Shown piece after piece: positions 53,317-62,076 of a stretch of 64,000 bases of DNA. Numbering within the stretch: position 1 is the stretch's first letter; the number at the start of each line of letters is the position of its first letter. Both the position numbers and the translations under genes were made by a program. Source of the stretch: Peribacillus sp. FSL H8-0477 (lineage in GTDB: Bacteria > Bacillota > Bacilli > Bacillales > DSM-1321); NCBI RefSeq assembly GCF_038002765.1, contig NZ_JBBODE010000002.1, positions 62,001-126,000 of the forward strand. The letters run 5' to 3'. The notes under the pieces are model-generated. The model worked only from the letters and a program-made list of their open reading frames with translations, did no database searches and was not told the DNA's origin.

Positions 53317-53946
53317 TTAGATAAATTTAGCTACTTCGTTCAATGGCAGGCGGGAAGATTGGAAAGAGGGTCCTGCTGACTTGCCAATCGCAATCAATAC
53401 AATCGGAACATAACGTTCTTCTACATTGAATTTTTCACTAAATTGCTGCTTATTAAACCCGCCCATAGTCACGGTATCATAGCCCCTTGAGCGGGCAATA
53501 AGCATCAGCTGCATGGAGATAAGACCTGCATCAAAAGAAGCAATACTCTCTAAAGCTGTTTTAGGAGCAAGGGGGTATGAGTTCAACGTATTTTGAACAA
53601 TACGATCGCGTGTTCCTTCATCCATGAAACCAGCTTCAACATTCATGCTATAGATTTTATCAACATTTTTGAACATTTCTGTATCACCCAGCACGGCAAT
53701 AACAGCAGAAGATGTTTCAACGGCTTCTTGGTTATTGGCTATCGGTCGTAACTCTTTTTTAACTTCCTGATCAGAAATAACAAGGAAGCGCCAAGGCTGA
53801 AGATTACTTGAGGATGGGGCAAGAATGGCTTCATTCAAGATCTCTTCCAATTCTTCTTTTGACATTTTATATGATGGATCATATTTTCTAACAGAGTGAC
53901 GTTCTTTAATAATGGTGGATAAAGTTTGATCTGTGGGCATAGTCAT
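53317..53946 (-). CDS. Nitroreductase-family protein (YdgI-like)
   Basis: 209 residues, the length of B. subtilis YdgI. FMN-binding segments RHSVRKYDPSYKMSKEELEEIL, APSSSNLQPWRFLVI and the late GGFNKQQFSEKFNV are typical. NAD(P)H-dependent reduction of quinone- or nitro-type compounds is the family role. AGGAGG 7 nt before the ATG. Its promoter carries a perfect palindrome, so it is probably induced by an electrophile or oxidant through an HxlR/MarR-type repressor. Confidence 0.9.
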   Translation of the reverse strand: MTMPTDQTLSTIIKERHSVRKYDPSYKMSKEELEEILNEAILAPSSSNLQPWRFLVISDQEVKKELRPIANNQEAVETSSAVIAVLGDTEMFKNVDKIYSMNVEAGFMDEGTRDRIVQNTLNSYPLAPKTALESIASFDAGLISMQLMLIARSRGYDTVTMGGFNKQQFSEKFNVEERYVPIVLIAIGKSAGPSFQSSRLPLNEVAKFI

Positions 53947-53963
53947 TATATTTCCTCCTCGTA

Positions 53964-54026
53964 CGCTTACTTTAAGTAAGCGGATTTATAGAATACTCCT
54001 TATGTACTCGTTTGGTCAAGAAAAAA
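53964..54026 (-). promoter_or_regulatory. Nitroreductase promoter with perfect palindromic operator
   Basis: On the minus strand TTGACC, 18 nt, TATTCT, then the 9-1-9 palindrome CGCTTACTTTAAGTAAGCG (53964-53982) between the start of transcription and the ribosome site. It contains TTACT/AGTAA, as in YodB/CatR-type boxes, though with a shorter centre. Confidence 0.72.
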
Positions 54027-54154
54027 GATTGGTGCGTGTTATAAGGCTTCGTTAGGCACGATTTTAGGGGCTGGGTAAGGAATATGGTAAATTAGGAAGA
54101 GAAAACCGAGAATGAGTTAGGTCGTGCAGCTAAGTCACGAAGGAGGCAAAGAAT

Positions 54155-55222
54155 ATGCAGGAGTTGCTTCATGAAGCGGAATTATTTATTCGTACGAGTT
54201 ATATAGAAATGAATAAAACAGAAACTGAAATAAAACGGCGTCTGAATGACGTTCGCCTTTCAATAGAAAAAACGGGTGAGTACAAACATACTTTTGAGGA
54301 ATTGAAATATGGTGCGAGAATGGCTTGGCGTAACAGTAATCGTTGTATTGGCAGATTATTTTGGGAGTCTTTACATGTTTTTGATCAAAGGGACTTAATG
54401 ACCATTGAAGAGGTAAAGGAAGCTCTTTTTACTCATATTCGTTTTGCAACGAATCAGGGGAGAATTAAACCAGTGATATCCATCTTCAATGAAAAACAGG
54501 TAAGGATTTGGAATCATCAGTTGATTCGTTATGCGGGTTATGAAACGGAAGAAGGTACGATTGGTGATCCGGATTCGATCCATTTTACAAAAACATGTGA
54601 AAAACTTGGCTGGAAAGGAGAAGGCGGTTCATATGATCTGCTTCCCCTTGTCATAGAAATGAACGGCTATCCTCCGGAGTACTTTGACTTACCAAATGAA
54701 ATGATTATGGAGGTCCCATTGCGTCATCCGGAATTTGACTGGTTTGAAGAACTTCATTTGAAATGGTATGCCGTTCCGATTATTTCGAGTATGGCTCTTG
54801 AAATAGGAGGAATCTCTTATGCTGCGGCACCATTTAACGGCTGGTATATGGGAACAGAAATTGGAGCACGTAATCTAGCAGATGAAGACCGCTATAACAT
54901 GCTACCAGCAGTAGGAAAGAGAATGGGACTTGATATTCAAAGAAATTCGTCGCTATGGAAAGATCGTGCCCTAATTGAATTGAATCAAGCTGTATTATAT
55001 TCCTATAAAGAGGCAGGCGTTAGTATCGTCGATCATCATACTGCAGCGCAGCAATTTAAGCTGTTCGAGAAACAAGAAGCAGCTGCTGTTAGAGACGTTA
55101 CAGGAGATTGGACATGGTTAATACCACCGGTCTCACCCGCAGCCACACACATTTTCCATAAATCCTATGATAATAAACGGGTTCAACCCGCATATACCTA
55201 TCAAAAGCTGCCTTATGAGTAA
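54155..55222 (+). CDS. nos: Bacterial nitric oxide synthase oxygenase
   Basis: 355 residues, the oxygenase domain only, without a reductase domain, as in other Bacillus NOS. The heme-thiolate Cys64 lies in [11 protein letters not shown]; the substrate-binding Glu is in the [20 protein letters not shown] block, and [12 protein letters not shown] is the NOS signature. It makes NO and citrulline from arginine with flavodoxin-type electron donors from elsewhere; NO protects bacilli against oxidants and antibiotics. GGAGG precedes the ATG. Monocistronic. Confidence 0.97.
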   Translation: MQELLHEAELFIRTSYIEMNKTETEIKRRLNDVRLSIEKTGEYKHTFEELKYGARMAWRNSNRCIGRLFWESLHVFDQRDLMTIEEVKEALFTHIRFATNQGRIKPVISIFNEKQVRIWNHQLIRYAGYETEEGTIGDPDSIHFTKTCEKLGWKGEGGSYDLLPLVIEMNGYPPEYFDLPNEMIMEVPLRHPEFDWFEELHLKWYAVPIISSMALEIGGISYAAAPFNGWYMGTEIGARNLADEDRYNMLPAVGKRMGLDIQRNSSLWKDRALIELNQAVLYSYKEAGVSIVDHHTAAQQFKLFEKQEAAAVRDVTGDWTWLIPPVSPAATHIFHKSYDNKRVQPAYTYQKLPYE

Positions 55223-55229
55223 AGTAAGT

Positions 55230-55267
55230 AACCCCCTTTTCTGTTGAAAGAAAAGGGGGTTTTGCGT
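55230..55267 (+). terminator. Terminator of nos
   Basis: AACCCCCTTTT / AAAAGGGGGTT stem followed by TTG. Confidence 0.88.
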
Positions 55268-55315
55268 TCGGGTATTTCATAAAAAATAGAAGAAAATCTT
55301 TCTTGAAAAAAAATA

Positions 55316-55417
55316 TTGCAGTTTATCATAAAACCTGTATAATTAGCTTGGTTAAAATTAAACTTAAAGTTTACCAATAGTGAACTTTATTGCTCGTAAG
55401 TTTACTATACTTAAACT
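55316..55417 (+). promoter_or_regulatory. Promoter and operators of the XRE-potABCD operon
   Basis: TTGCAG (55316-55321), 16 nt, TATAAT (55338-55343). Downstream are a perfect palindrome TAAACTT-A-AAGTTTA (55359-55373) and a second inverted repeat AGTTTA-N7-TAAACT (55399-55417). The repeated AGTTTA half-site suggests autoregulation by the XRE protein. Confidence 0.72.
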
Positions 55418-55433
55418 GAATGAAGGTAATAGT

Positions 55434-55976
55434 ATGAATATTGGTCGGAAAATTAAAAACTTACGTTTAAAAAAGGGTCTAACACAAGAAGAACTAGGTG
55501 AACGCACCGATTTAAGTAAAGGATATATATCACAAATTGAACGGGACCTCAGTTCACCGTCTATAGAAACCTTCTTTACAATAATAGAAGTTCTTGGCTG
55601 TACACCAAAACAGTTTTTCGATGAGGAAGAACGAAAACAAAAAGTGGTGTATGACGAAGCTGAGCAAACCTTTTATCAAGACGAAGAACGCGGATACCAA
55701 ATTCAGTGGCTCGTTCCGGAATCTAATGAAAAAGAGATGGAACCTATTCGACTGACACTGAAAGAAAAGGGAGAACATAAAACCTTTGAACCTTCACTTT
55801 CTGAAACATTTGGGTATGTGTTAACAGGACGAATTCTAGTTCGGCTTGGAAGACATGTTTACCAAGCAAAAGCAGGAGAATCTATCTACTTTCATGCATC
55901 AGAAGAGCATCAAATTGTGAACGATCATGATGGTCTTTCGGAATTATTGCTGGTGGTAACAAATTCATACCTTTGA
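55434..55976 (+). CDS. XRE-cupin transcriptional regulator (polyamine operon)
   Basis: 180 residues: HTH_XRE (IGRKIKNLRLKKGLTQEELGERTDLSKGYISQIER, about 3-37) and a C-terminal cupin (LSETFGYVLTGRILVRLGRHVYQAKAGESIYFHASEEH). PuuR-type regulators with this layout sense small amines. ATG at 55434 has GAAGG upstream; an earlier in-frame ATG-like codon at 55380 would overlap the operators. It is the first gene of the potABCD transcript (66 nt to potA). Confidence 0.9.
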   Translation: MNIGRKIKNLRLKKGLTQEELGERTDLSKGYISQIERDLSSPSIETFFTIIEVLGCTPKQFFDEEERKQKVVYDEAEQTFYQDEERGYQIQWLVPESNEKEMEPIRLTLKEKGEHKTFEPSLSETFGYVLTGRILVRLGRHVYQAKAGESIYFHASEEHQIVNDHDGLSELLLVVTNSYL

Positions 55977-56042
55977 AAGGTATTTGGGAACATTAAATAG
56001 TGAGGAAGCGAAGGTTTCACACTGTAAAAGGGAGAGGTCGCA

Positions 56043-57152
56043 ATGTCAGACCAAGTAATTATTCGATTTGAGGGTGTAACAAAACAGTACGATCAAGATT
56101 CACCCGTGTTAGATGATGTCAGCTTCGAAATTGAACGCGGCAAGTTCTATACACTGCTTGGGCCATCAGGTTGTGGAAAAACAACTATCCTGCGGTTAAT
56201 TGCTGGATTCACTGAGGCTACGCAGGGAGAGATCTATTTTAATGGAAATGTGATTAATAACGTGCCTGCGAATAAGCGTCAAGTTAACACAGTTTTTCAG
56301 GATTACGCCTTGTTTCCGCACTTAAATGTTTTTGAAAATGTTGCATTTGGACTGCGCATTAAAAAAACGAAAAAAGAAGAAGTAGCCAAAAAAGTTCATG
56401 AAGCGCTGGCATTTGTTAACCTTGAGGGATATGAGAATAGAGAGATTCGTGAAATGTCCGGTGGACAGCGTCAGCGTGTTGCTATCGCTCGTGCCATCAT
56501 TAATGAGCCAGAAGTTATTCTTCTAGATGAACCATTATCGGCGCTTGATTTAAAGCTGCGTACCGAAATGCAGTATGAACTTCGTGAATTGCAACAGCGC
56601 CTTGGTATTACCTTTATATTTGTTACTCATGACCAAGAAGAAGCATTAGCCATGTCAGATGAGATTTTTGTTATTAACCGCGGTAAAATTCAGCAAAGCG
56701 GAACGCCGACGGATATCTATGATGAGCCAATTAATCGTTTTGTTGCTGATTTTATTGGTGAATCAAACATTGTAAAAGGAAAAATGGTGGCTGACCATCT
56801 TGTTGAGTTTGTCGGAAAACAATTTGACTGTGTCGATCAGGGGCTTAATCCAAATGAACCGGTGGAAATTGTTATTCGTCCAGAAGATCTTGAAATCTCT
56901 ACACGTGAACGCGGTAAACTGCAAGTTAGAGTTGATTCCCAGTTGTTCCGGGGGGTTCATTATGAGATCAGCAGTTATGATAAAGATGGAAATGAGTGGC
57001 TTGTTCATTCAACTAAAAAGGCAACTGTAGGTGACGAAATCGGATTATACTTTGATTCAGAAGCGATTCACGTTATGCGTTTTGGCGAAACTGAAGAAGA
57101 ATTCGATAAACGACTTGAAGCTTATGGAGATGGTGTCGGGCATGAAGAATAA
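56043..57152 (+). CDS. potA: Spermidine/putrescine ABC transporter ATPase PotA
   Basis: 369 residues. Walker [11 protein letters not shown]-loop [16 protein letters not shown], signature [14 protein letters not shown], Walker [13 protein letters not shown], switch His VTHDQEEAL, and a C-terminal TOBE_2 domain (about 285-350). It powers polyamine import through PotBC. GGGAGAGG before the ATG. potB starts within its last codons. Confidence 0.96.
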   Translation: MSDQVIIRFEGVTKQYDQDSPVLDDVSFEIERGKFYTLLGPSGCGKTTILRLIAGFTEATQGEIYFNGNVINNVPANKRQVNTVFQDYALFPHLNVFENVAFGLRIKKTKKEEVAKKVHEALAFVNLEGYENREIREMSGGQRQRVAIARAIINEPEVILLDEPLSALDLKLRTEMQYELRELQQRLGITFIFVTHDQEEALAMSDEIFVINRGKIQQSGTPTDIYDEPINRFVADFIGESNIVKGKMVADHLVEFVGKQFDCVDQGLNPNEPVEIVIRPEDLEISTRERGKLQVRVDSQLFRGVHYEISSYDKDGNEWLVHSTKKATVGDEIGLYFDSEAIHVMRFGETEEEFDKRLEAYGDGVGHEE

Positions 57153-57945
57153 ACTGTCACACAATCTCTATGCCATCCCTTATGCTCTCTGGATTTTAAT
57201 TTTCGTGGTTGCACCTATTGTGCTCGTGCTTTATTATTCGTTTTTTGACATTGAGGGTAATTTATCACTTACAAACTATATAAACTTCTTCACACCCGTT
57301 TATTTGAAAATGACATTAAGCTCCTTTTGGTATGCGTTTTTAATTACAGCCTTTACATTATTAATTTCGTATCCAACAGCTTTCTTGTTAACTAAAACAA
57401 AACACAAGCAGTTATGGCTGCTTTTAATCATTGTTCCTTCTTGGATAAACCTTCTGCTAAAAGCCTATGCTTTTCTTGGCATTTTCGGTACATATGGTAC
57501 AGCGAACAGCTTACTTGAGGTACTTGGGATTGGCTCAAAGCAAATTTTATTCACTGATTTTAGTTTTATTTTTGTTTCGGTCTATATCTTTATTCCGTTT
57601 ATGATTTTACCAATCTTTAATGCATTGGATGAAATGAGTCCAACTTTACTAGACGCAGCCAACGATCTTGGAGCTTCTGCTTGGACAACTTTCCGTAGAG
57701 TTATTTTCCCTTTAACATTAGATGGTGTTCGTTCAGGCTGTCAGGTTGTCTTTATCCCAGCGTTGTCTTTGTTCATGCTGACAAGATTAATATCAGGTAA
57801 TCGGGTCATTACGCTGGGAACAGCCATTGAACAACAGTTCCTTGTTACGCAAGACTGGGGAATGGGCTCAACCATTGCTGTTTTCTTAATTATTATTATG
57901 TTTGTGTTTGTTGCCCTAACTGGCAGCAGAAAGCGGGGTATGTAA
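57142..57945 (+). CDS. potB: Spermidine/putrescine ABC permease PotB
   Basis: 267 residues, six membrane helices; the EAA loop is [29 protein letters not shown] (about 170-198). The ATG at 57142 gives [21 protein letters not shown], a usual PotB N-terminus, and overlaps potA by 11 nt; longer forms lie wholly inside potA and are rejected. GTG at 57133 is an alternative. Confidence 0.93.
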   Translation: MKNKLSHNLYAIPYALWILIFVVAPIVLVLYYSFFDIEGNLSLTNYINFFTPVYLKMTLSSFWYAFLITAFTLLISYPTAFLLTKTKHKQLWLLLIIVPSWINLLLKAYAFLGIFGTYGTANSLLEVLGIGSKQILFTDFSFIFVSVYIFIPFMILPIFNALDEMSPTLLDAANDLGASAWTTFRRVIFPLTLDGVRSGCQVVFIPALSLFMLTRLISGNRVITLGTAIEQQFLVTQDWGMGSTIAVFLIIIMFVFVALTGSRKRGM

Positions 57946-57946
57946 G

Positions 57947-58750
57947 TTGAAAAAGAAATTAACTCCGTTGTCGACATTCTTCCTTGTACTTGTGTTTCTC
58001 ATCTTGTACGCACCGATTTTCTTTTTAGTATTTTACTCGTTTAACAGCGGCGGTACGATGTACAGTTTTGAGAGCTTTACGCTTGACTGGTATCGAGAGC
58101 TGTTCTCTGATACACGCTTATTGATTATTGTTTTGAATACCGTAGTGGTTGCTTTGCTATCTGCACTCATTTCTACCATTATTGGAGTGTTAGGGGCCAT
58201 AGCCATTAAGTCAGTTAAAGGGAGACGGTCCAAAAACACCCTGCTTTCTTTAAACAGTGTGTTAATCGTCAGTCCTGATGTAATCATTGGTGCTTCTTTT
58301 TTAATTTTATTCACTATGGCTGGCGTTAAGCTAGGTTTCTACTCAGTTTTACTTTCGCATATTGCTTTTAGTGTGCCGATTGTAGTTCTGATGGTACTGC
58401 CGAAACTTATGGAAATGAGCCCAAGTTTGCTAGATGCAGCTTATGATTTGGGGGCAAGTCGCTGGAATGTACTGACAAAAGTTATCCTTCCGTATATTAC
58501 TCCAGGTATTTTCGCTGGATTTTTTATGGCATTAACCTATTCGTTAGATGATTTTGCCGTGACGTTCTTTGTTACGGGTAATGGCTTTTCAACATTGTCT
58601 GTAGAAATTTATTCGTTAGCTCGTCGTGGAGTTTCCTTGAATATTAATGCTTTATCTACTTTAATCTTTATTGCTACGATCTTTCTGGTTATTGGCTATT
58701 ACTTTATTACAAAACAATATAGTAAAAGCGGAATGGGGGGCAAAAAATGA
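57947..58750 (+). CDS. potC: Spermidine/putrescine ABC permease PotC
   Basis: 267 residues, six membrane helices, EAA loop DAAYDLGASRWNVLTKVILPYITPGIFAG. TTG start right behind the potB stop, with GGGGTATG upstream. It overlaps potD by 4 nt. Confidence 0.94.
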   Translation: MKKKLTPLSTFFLVLVFLILYAPIFFLVFYSFNSGGTMYSFESFTLDWYRELFSDTRLLIIVLNTVVVALLSALISTIIGVLGAIAIKSVKGRRSKNTLLSLNSVLIVSPDVIIGASFLILFTMAGVKLGFYSVLLSHIAFSVPIVVLMVLPKLMEMSPSLLDAAYDLGASRWNVLTKVILPYITPGIFAGFFMALTYSLDDFAVTFFVTGNGFSTLSVEIYSLARRGVSLNINALSTLIFIATIFLVIGYYFITKQYSKSGMGGKK

Positions 58751-59820
58751 AGAAGCTTCTCCAAGCGTTCGTACCTATTCTAATCGTATCTATTGTGCTT
58801 TTATTTGTCATTTCAAGCTTAAATTCGTCTCAGGGCTATTCAAGCAAGAACAAGTTGACCATTTATAATTGGGGAGATTATATTGACGCCGATTTAATTG
58901 AGCAATTTGAAAAGGAAGCAGGCATTACAGTAGTCTATGAAACCTTTGATTCAAACGAAGCGATGATGACCAAAATTGAACAAGGAGGAACCGCTTATGA
59001 TGTAGCTGTTCCATCTGAATATATGATTGATAAAATGATTCAAGAAGATCTGCTTCTTCCGCTTGACCACGAAAAATTGTCAAATCTAAATAATATTGAC
59101 GATCGATTTATGGACCTTCCGTTTGATCCAAAAAATAAGTATTCAATTCCTTATTTTTGGGGAACCGTCGGGATTGTTTATAATTCGAAAATGCTTGGTG
59201 ATATCGAGATTAACAGCTGGTCTGACTTATGGGATCCACGTTTGAAAAATGAAATCCTGCTAGTTGACGGTGCAAGGGAAGTAATGGGAATGGGGCTTAA
59301 TAGCTTAGGCTATTCATTGAATGATTTGAATCAAGATCATTTGAATGAAGCGAAGAAAAAACTCGACACATTAATGCCCAATGTAAAAGCAATTGTGGGT
59401 GATGAAAGCAGAATGCTGCTTGAAAATGAAGAAGCATCAATCGGGCTAGTGTGGTCCGGGGTAGCTTCCGAAATCATGGCAGAAAACGAAGATCTCGAAT
59501 TTGTCGTCCCAAAAGAGGGATCAAATTTATGGTTTGACAATATGGTCATTCCGAAAACAGCCAAAAATGTCGAAGCAGCTCATCAATTTATTAACTTTAT
59601 GCTGGATGCAGAAGTTGCCGCTCAAAATACAGAATACGTCAGCTATGCAACACCTAATAAAGAGGCACTGAACTACTTGCCAAAAGAAATTGTGAACGAT
59701 GAGCGCTTTTATCCTGCGCCAGAGCTAACTGAAAGACTCGAGGTTTATGAGAACTTAGGTAAAAAAAATCTTGCTTACTATAATGAATTATTTTTACGCT
59801 TTAAAATGCATACGAAATAA
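58747..59820 (+). CDS. potD: Spermidine/putrescine-binding protein PotD
   Basis: 357 residues: an N-terminal hydrophobic segment (about 5-25) without a lipobox Cys, so a membrane-anchored or secreted binding protein, then the SBP_bac fold starting KLTIYNWGDYIDADLIEQFEKEAGI. YNWGDYI and the aromatic/acidic residues SDLWDPRLKNEILLVDG and NLWFDNMVIPK are typical of polyamine-binding PotD. It starts on the ATGA ending potC. The missing lipobox is unusual for a Gram-positive. Confidence 0.93.
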   Translation: MKKLLQAFVPILIVSIVLLFVISSLNSSQGYSSKNKLTIYNWGDYIDADLIEQFEKEAGITVVYETFDSNEAMMTKIEQGGTAYDVAVPSEYMIDKMIQEDLLLPLDHEKLSNLNNIDDRFMDLPFDPKNKYSIPYFWGTVGIVYNSKMLGDIEINSWSDLWDPRLKNEILLVDGAREVMGMGLNSLGYSLNDLNQDHLNEAKKKLDTLMPNVKAIVGDESRMLLENEEASIGLVWSGVASEIMAENEDLEFVVPKEGSNLWFDNMVIPKTAKNVEAAHQFINFMLDAEVAAQNTEYVSYATPNKEALNYLPKEIVNDERFYPAPELTERLEVYENLGKKNLAYYNELFLRFKMHTK

Positions 59821-59821
59821 G

Positions 59822-59853
59822 AAGAACGCCGTCCTTAATTTGGACGGCGTTCA
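59822..59853 (+). terminator. potD terminator hairpin, copy 1
   Basis: GAACGCCGTCC / GGACGGCGTTC stem with loop TTAATTT; the T run is weak (AGTTTG). The same hairpin recurs at 60183-60209. Confidence 0.82.
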
Positions 59854-60012
59854 GTTTGTCGACAAAAGGGGGCTGGAATGGTTTCATTCTAAACTCATTT
59901 GGATTTTTTGAGCGGGAACAAGCTGGTCTAGTGTTAACATTTCAAGTTGGTTTTCGAAAATACTCCTTATTACCTCAAAAAAATAGGTCTTGACCTTTAA
60001 ATTTAGAAAGTC

Positions 60013-60144
60013 TGTTGATTGAAATGTAAGGCGTGAAGACTCCTGCGGGAACAGCGGGACAGGTGAGACCCCGCAGGAGCGTAAGTATTGATGCGGCTCA
60101 CCGCCCGCCCGCGGAAAGCGAAGCGACTGGAATGGAAATCAACA
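60013..60144. repeat. Dispersed GC-rich Bacillaceae repeat
   Basis: 132 bp bounded by TGTTGATT and AATCAACA. Inside, CTCCTGCGGG pairs with CCCGCAGGAG, and GGTGAG with CTCACC, then CCGCCCGCCCGCGGAAAGCG. It matches from memory a repeat found scattered between genes in many Bacillaceae. It is far more GC-rich than its surroundings and has no coding sequence. Confidence 0.8.
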
Positions 60145-60182
60145 TCTCGATTTTAAATCTCACCTGAGTATGTCTACAGTCT

Positions 60183-60218
60183 GAACGCCGTCCTTAATTT
60201 GGACGGCGTTTTTTTTGT
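60183..60218 (+). terminator. potD terminator hairpin, copy 2
   Basis: Identical stem-loop to copy 1 (GAACGCCGTCC, loop, GGACGGCGTT), here with eight T residues, so the better terminator. The 360 nt between the copies hold the dispersed repeat and an otherwise featureless AT-rich stretch (59855-60010). Confidence 0.92.
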
Positions 60219-60302
60219 GAACTTACTTCATGGTTCTTTCACTGCCTGTTCATAGTTTATTCATAATTAGGGAGTAAGATTAGGTTAATTGAAAAGAGGG
60301 AC

Positions 60303-61220
60303 GTGAATAAATTAATGAAGAACAGTTGGAAACAGCCCAGTACGTATTTTTGGATTGCAGGTATTCTTGTAGTAGGAGCGCTTATCTTTTTGTTAATCAC
60401 ATATACGAGCAGTGCAAAAGGAAAGGCAGTAGCTACAATAGATGGGGAAGAAATTTCGAAAGACGAGTTATATGAGAACTTAGTTAATCAATATGGTGCA
60501 ACTGCATTAAGTACCATGATTTCCGATAAAATCGTTGATATGGAAGCAAAGAAGGAAGATATTAAGATAACGGATAAGGAAATCGATAAAGAAATGAAAA
60601 CGTTGATTGAATCTTATGGTGATGAAGAGACCTTTGAACAGCAATTAGCGGCAACAGGTGCGACTAAGAGTACCCTTGAAAAAGACATAGTGAAATATCT
60701 GCAGACAGTCAAAATACTTGAACCGCGTATTGAAATTACAGATGAAGAAATAAATACCTACTTTGAAGAAAATAAGGACTCCTTTGCTCAAGAAGAACAA
60801 GTAAAAGCTTCCCATATTCTTGTAGAGAGTAAAGTGGAAGCTAAAGATATAGCTAAGAAGTTAGCGGCTGGGGAAAAGTTTGCTGACCTTGCTAAGGAAT
60901 ACTCCACAGATACCGCCAGTGTAGAGAATGGTGGGGAACTCGGCTTTTTCGGTAAAGGAGAAATGGCTGAGGAATTTGAAAAGGTTGCTTTTTCTCTTGA
61001 TAAAGGAAAAATCAGTGATCCAGTCAAAACGAGTTATGGCTATCATATAATCAAAGTAACAGATAAAAAAGCAGCTAAAAAGGCTAATCTTAAGGATAGC
61101 AAAACGGAAATTACTGCGACATTAAAAAATGAAAAACTACAGACTGAATATACAACTTGGCTGACAGAGAAGCAAAAGGATTATGATATTTATAATAGTC
61201 TTGAAAGTGAAACAGAATAA
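60303..61220 (+). CDS. Membrane-anchored PpiC-type foldase (PrsA/YacD-like)
   Basis: 305 residues: a membrane helix (about 16-34), a SurA-like N-terminal region (VATIDGEEISKDELYENLVNQYG) and a parvulin PPIase domain (about 160-260; VKASHILVESK, GGELGFFGKGEM, VKTSYGYHIIKV). The lipobox Cys of true PrsA is missing, as in the B. subtilis homologue YacD. It would help secreted proteins fold outside the membrane. GTG at 60303 after GAGGG; ATG at 60315 is too far from it. Confidence 0.88.
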   Translation: MNKLMKNSWKQPSTYFWIAGILVVGALIFLLITYTSSAKGKAVATIDGEEISKDELYENLVNQYGATALSTMISDKIVDMEAKKEDIKITDKEIDKEMKTLIESYGDEETFEQQLAATGATKSTLEKDIVKYLQTVKILEPRIEITDEEINTYFEENKDSFAQEEQVKASHILVESKVEAKDIAKKLAAGEKFADLAKEYSTDTASVENGGELGFFGKGEMAEEFEKVAFSLDKGKISDPVKTSYGYHIIKVTDKKAAKKANLKDSKTEITATLKNEKLQTEYTTWLTEKQKDYDIYNSLESETE

Positions 61221-61221
61221 G

Positions 61222-61268
61222 AAAAACGGTTTAATTTGGTGTAAACCAAGTTAAACCGTTTTTTTTGT
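61222..61268 (+). terminator. Terminator of the ppiC-like gene
   Basis: AAAACGGTTTAA / TTAAACCGTTTT stem with TTTT tail. Confidence 0.9.
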
Positions 61269-61357
61269 TACTGCCTACTTTATTTTAGTGGGATAAAGTT
61301 CCACGTGAAACAATTCTGTTCTTTTGTCAGAGGATCTGGAAGAATGAACAGACAAAA

Positions 61358-61385
61358 TTGAAGAGAAAGGTACCTTTCTCTTCAA
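61358..61385 (-). terminator. Perfect palindrome, terminator of the ytxH-like gene
   Basis: A perfect 28-bp palindrome (TTGAAGAGAAAGGT and its complement, no loop bases). On the minus strand it stands about 30 nt after the ytxH-like stop and is followed by TTTTG. Confidence 0.65.
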
Positions 61386-61413
61386 TCCGTGGAGGTTAAT
61401 TACTTTTCAACTA

Positions 61414-61890
61414 TTATAATTTTGAAGAAGAGGGTTCATAGGTGCTTGTGTTAGCGTCATTTGTTTGTGCAGTTTCAGTTAGTTGTGAACCAGCTTCAGC
61501 TACTTTACTAGTAAGGCCTTTGAGTTCTCCGGTTACTTCTTTTGCGCTGGATAGGGCTTCTGTAGAAATTTCTTTTACTTCGTTTACTTTACCAAAAATA
61601 TTCTCGTTGACTGTAGCATATAAATCTTGAGCATCACTAATTGCTTCTTTCAAGGTTTCTGAAGCTGCTTTAAAGCGATCAACCATTTGGTCTTTAAGTT
61701 CAGTTGGGTTTTCTTTGACTTGTGTGAACATATCGACTGATGAATCTTTCAAATCCACTGCTGTTTCAGTGACTTTTCTACGAGTCGTTGAATCAAGAAG
61801 CATCAAAGCTCCGCCAACTATACCTCCGATAATAATCCCTTTTATTAACTTGCTGCTGCTTTCATTATCTGTAGTCATTTGTTTTGACAT
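61414..61890 (-). CDS. YtxH-type general stress protein
   Basis: 158 residues: a Gly/Ile-rich hydrophobic helix near the start (LIKGIIIGGIVGGALMLL), then a long amphipathic coiled coil (TETAVDLKDSSVDMFTQVKENPTELKDQ ...) ending in a Thr/Ser-rich tail. This is the YtxH (gas-vesicle-like) layout, known as SigB-dependent in B. subtilis. ATG at 61890 is 7 nt after AGGAGG; ATG at 61896 is only 1 nt after it. A SigB-like promoter lies upstream. Confidence 0.85.
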   Translation of the reverse strand: MSKQMTTDNESSSKLIKGIIIGGIVGGALMLLDSTTRRKVTETAVDLKDSSVDMFTQVKENPTELKDQMVDRFKAASETLKEAISDAQDLYATVNENIFGKVNEVKEISTEALSSAKEVTGELKGLTSKVAEAGSQLTETAQTNDANTSTYEPSSSKL

Positions 61891-61930
61891 AATCATTCCT
61901 CCTCAATAGATTTACTTTATATAATTGTTT

Positions 61931-61956
61931 TTGCCCGTTTTCTCCACTTTTCAAAC
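61931..61956 (-). promoter_or_regulatory. Candidate SigB promoter of the ytxH-like gene
   Basis: On the minus strand GTTTGA, 14 nt, GGGCAA: close to the SigB consensus GTTTAA-N12-14-GGGTAT (one mismatch in the -35, two in the -10), about 40 nt before the start. Confidence 0.55.
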
Positions 61957-61996
61957 GTCGATCAGTAAAACAATAAAAAAGAAAATATACCTAAAT

Positions 61997-62045
61997 TTGA
62001 CAGTAAGGTTTTACCATATTATAGTTTACTATGTTAATAGTTAAC
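61997..62045 (+). promoter_or_regulatory. marR promoter with operator
   Basis: TTGACA (61997-62002), 17 nt, TATAGT (62020-62025). An inverted repeat GTTTACTAT-GTTA-ATAGTTAAC (62024-62045, one mismatch) starts in the -10 and covers the transcription start, the usual place for MarR autorepression. Confidence 0.82.
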
Positions 62046-62076
62046 GACGTGAACTAAATGAAGGGCGTGAACAGGT

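Noticed and set aside
57031-57141. Longer N-terminus of PotB inside potA
   Set aside because: Hydrophilic sequence unlike PotB and wholly within potA coding sequence.
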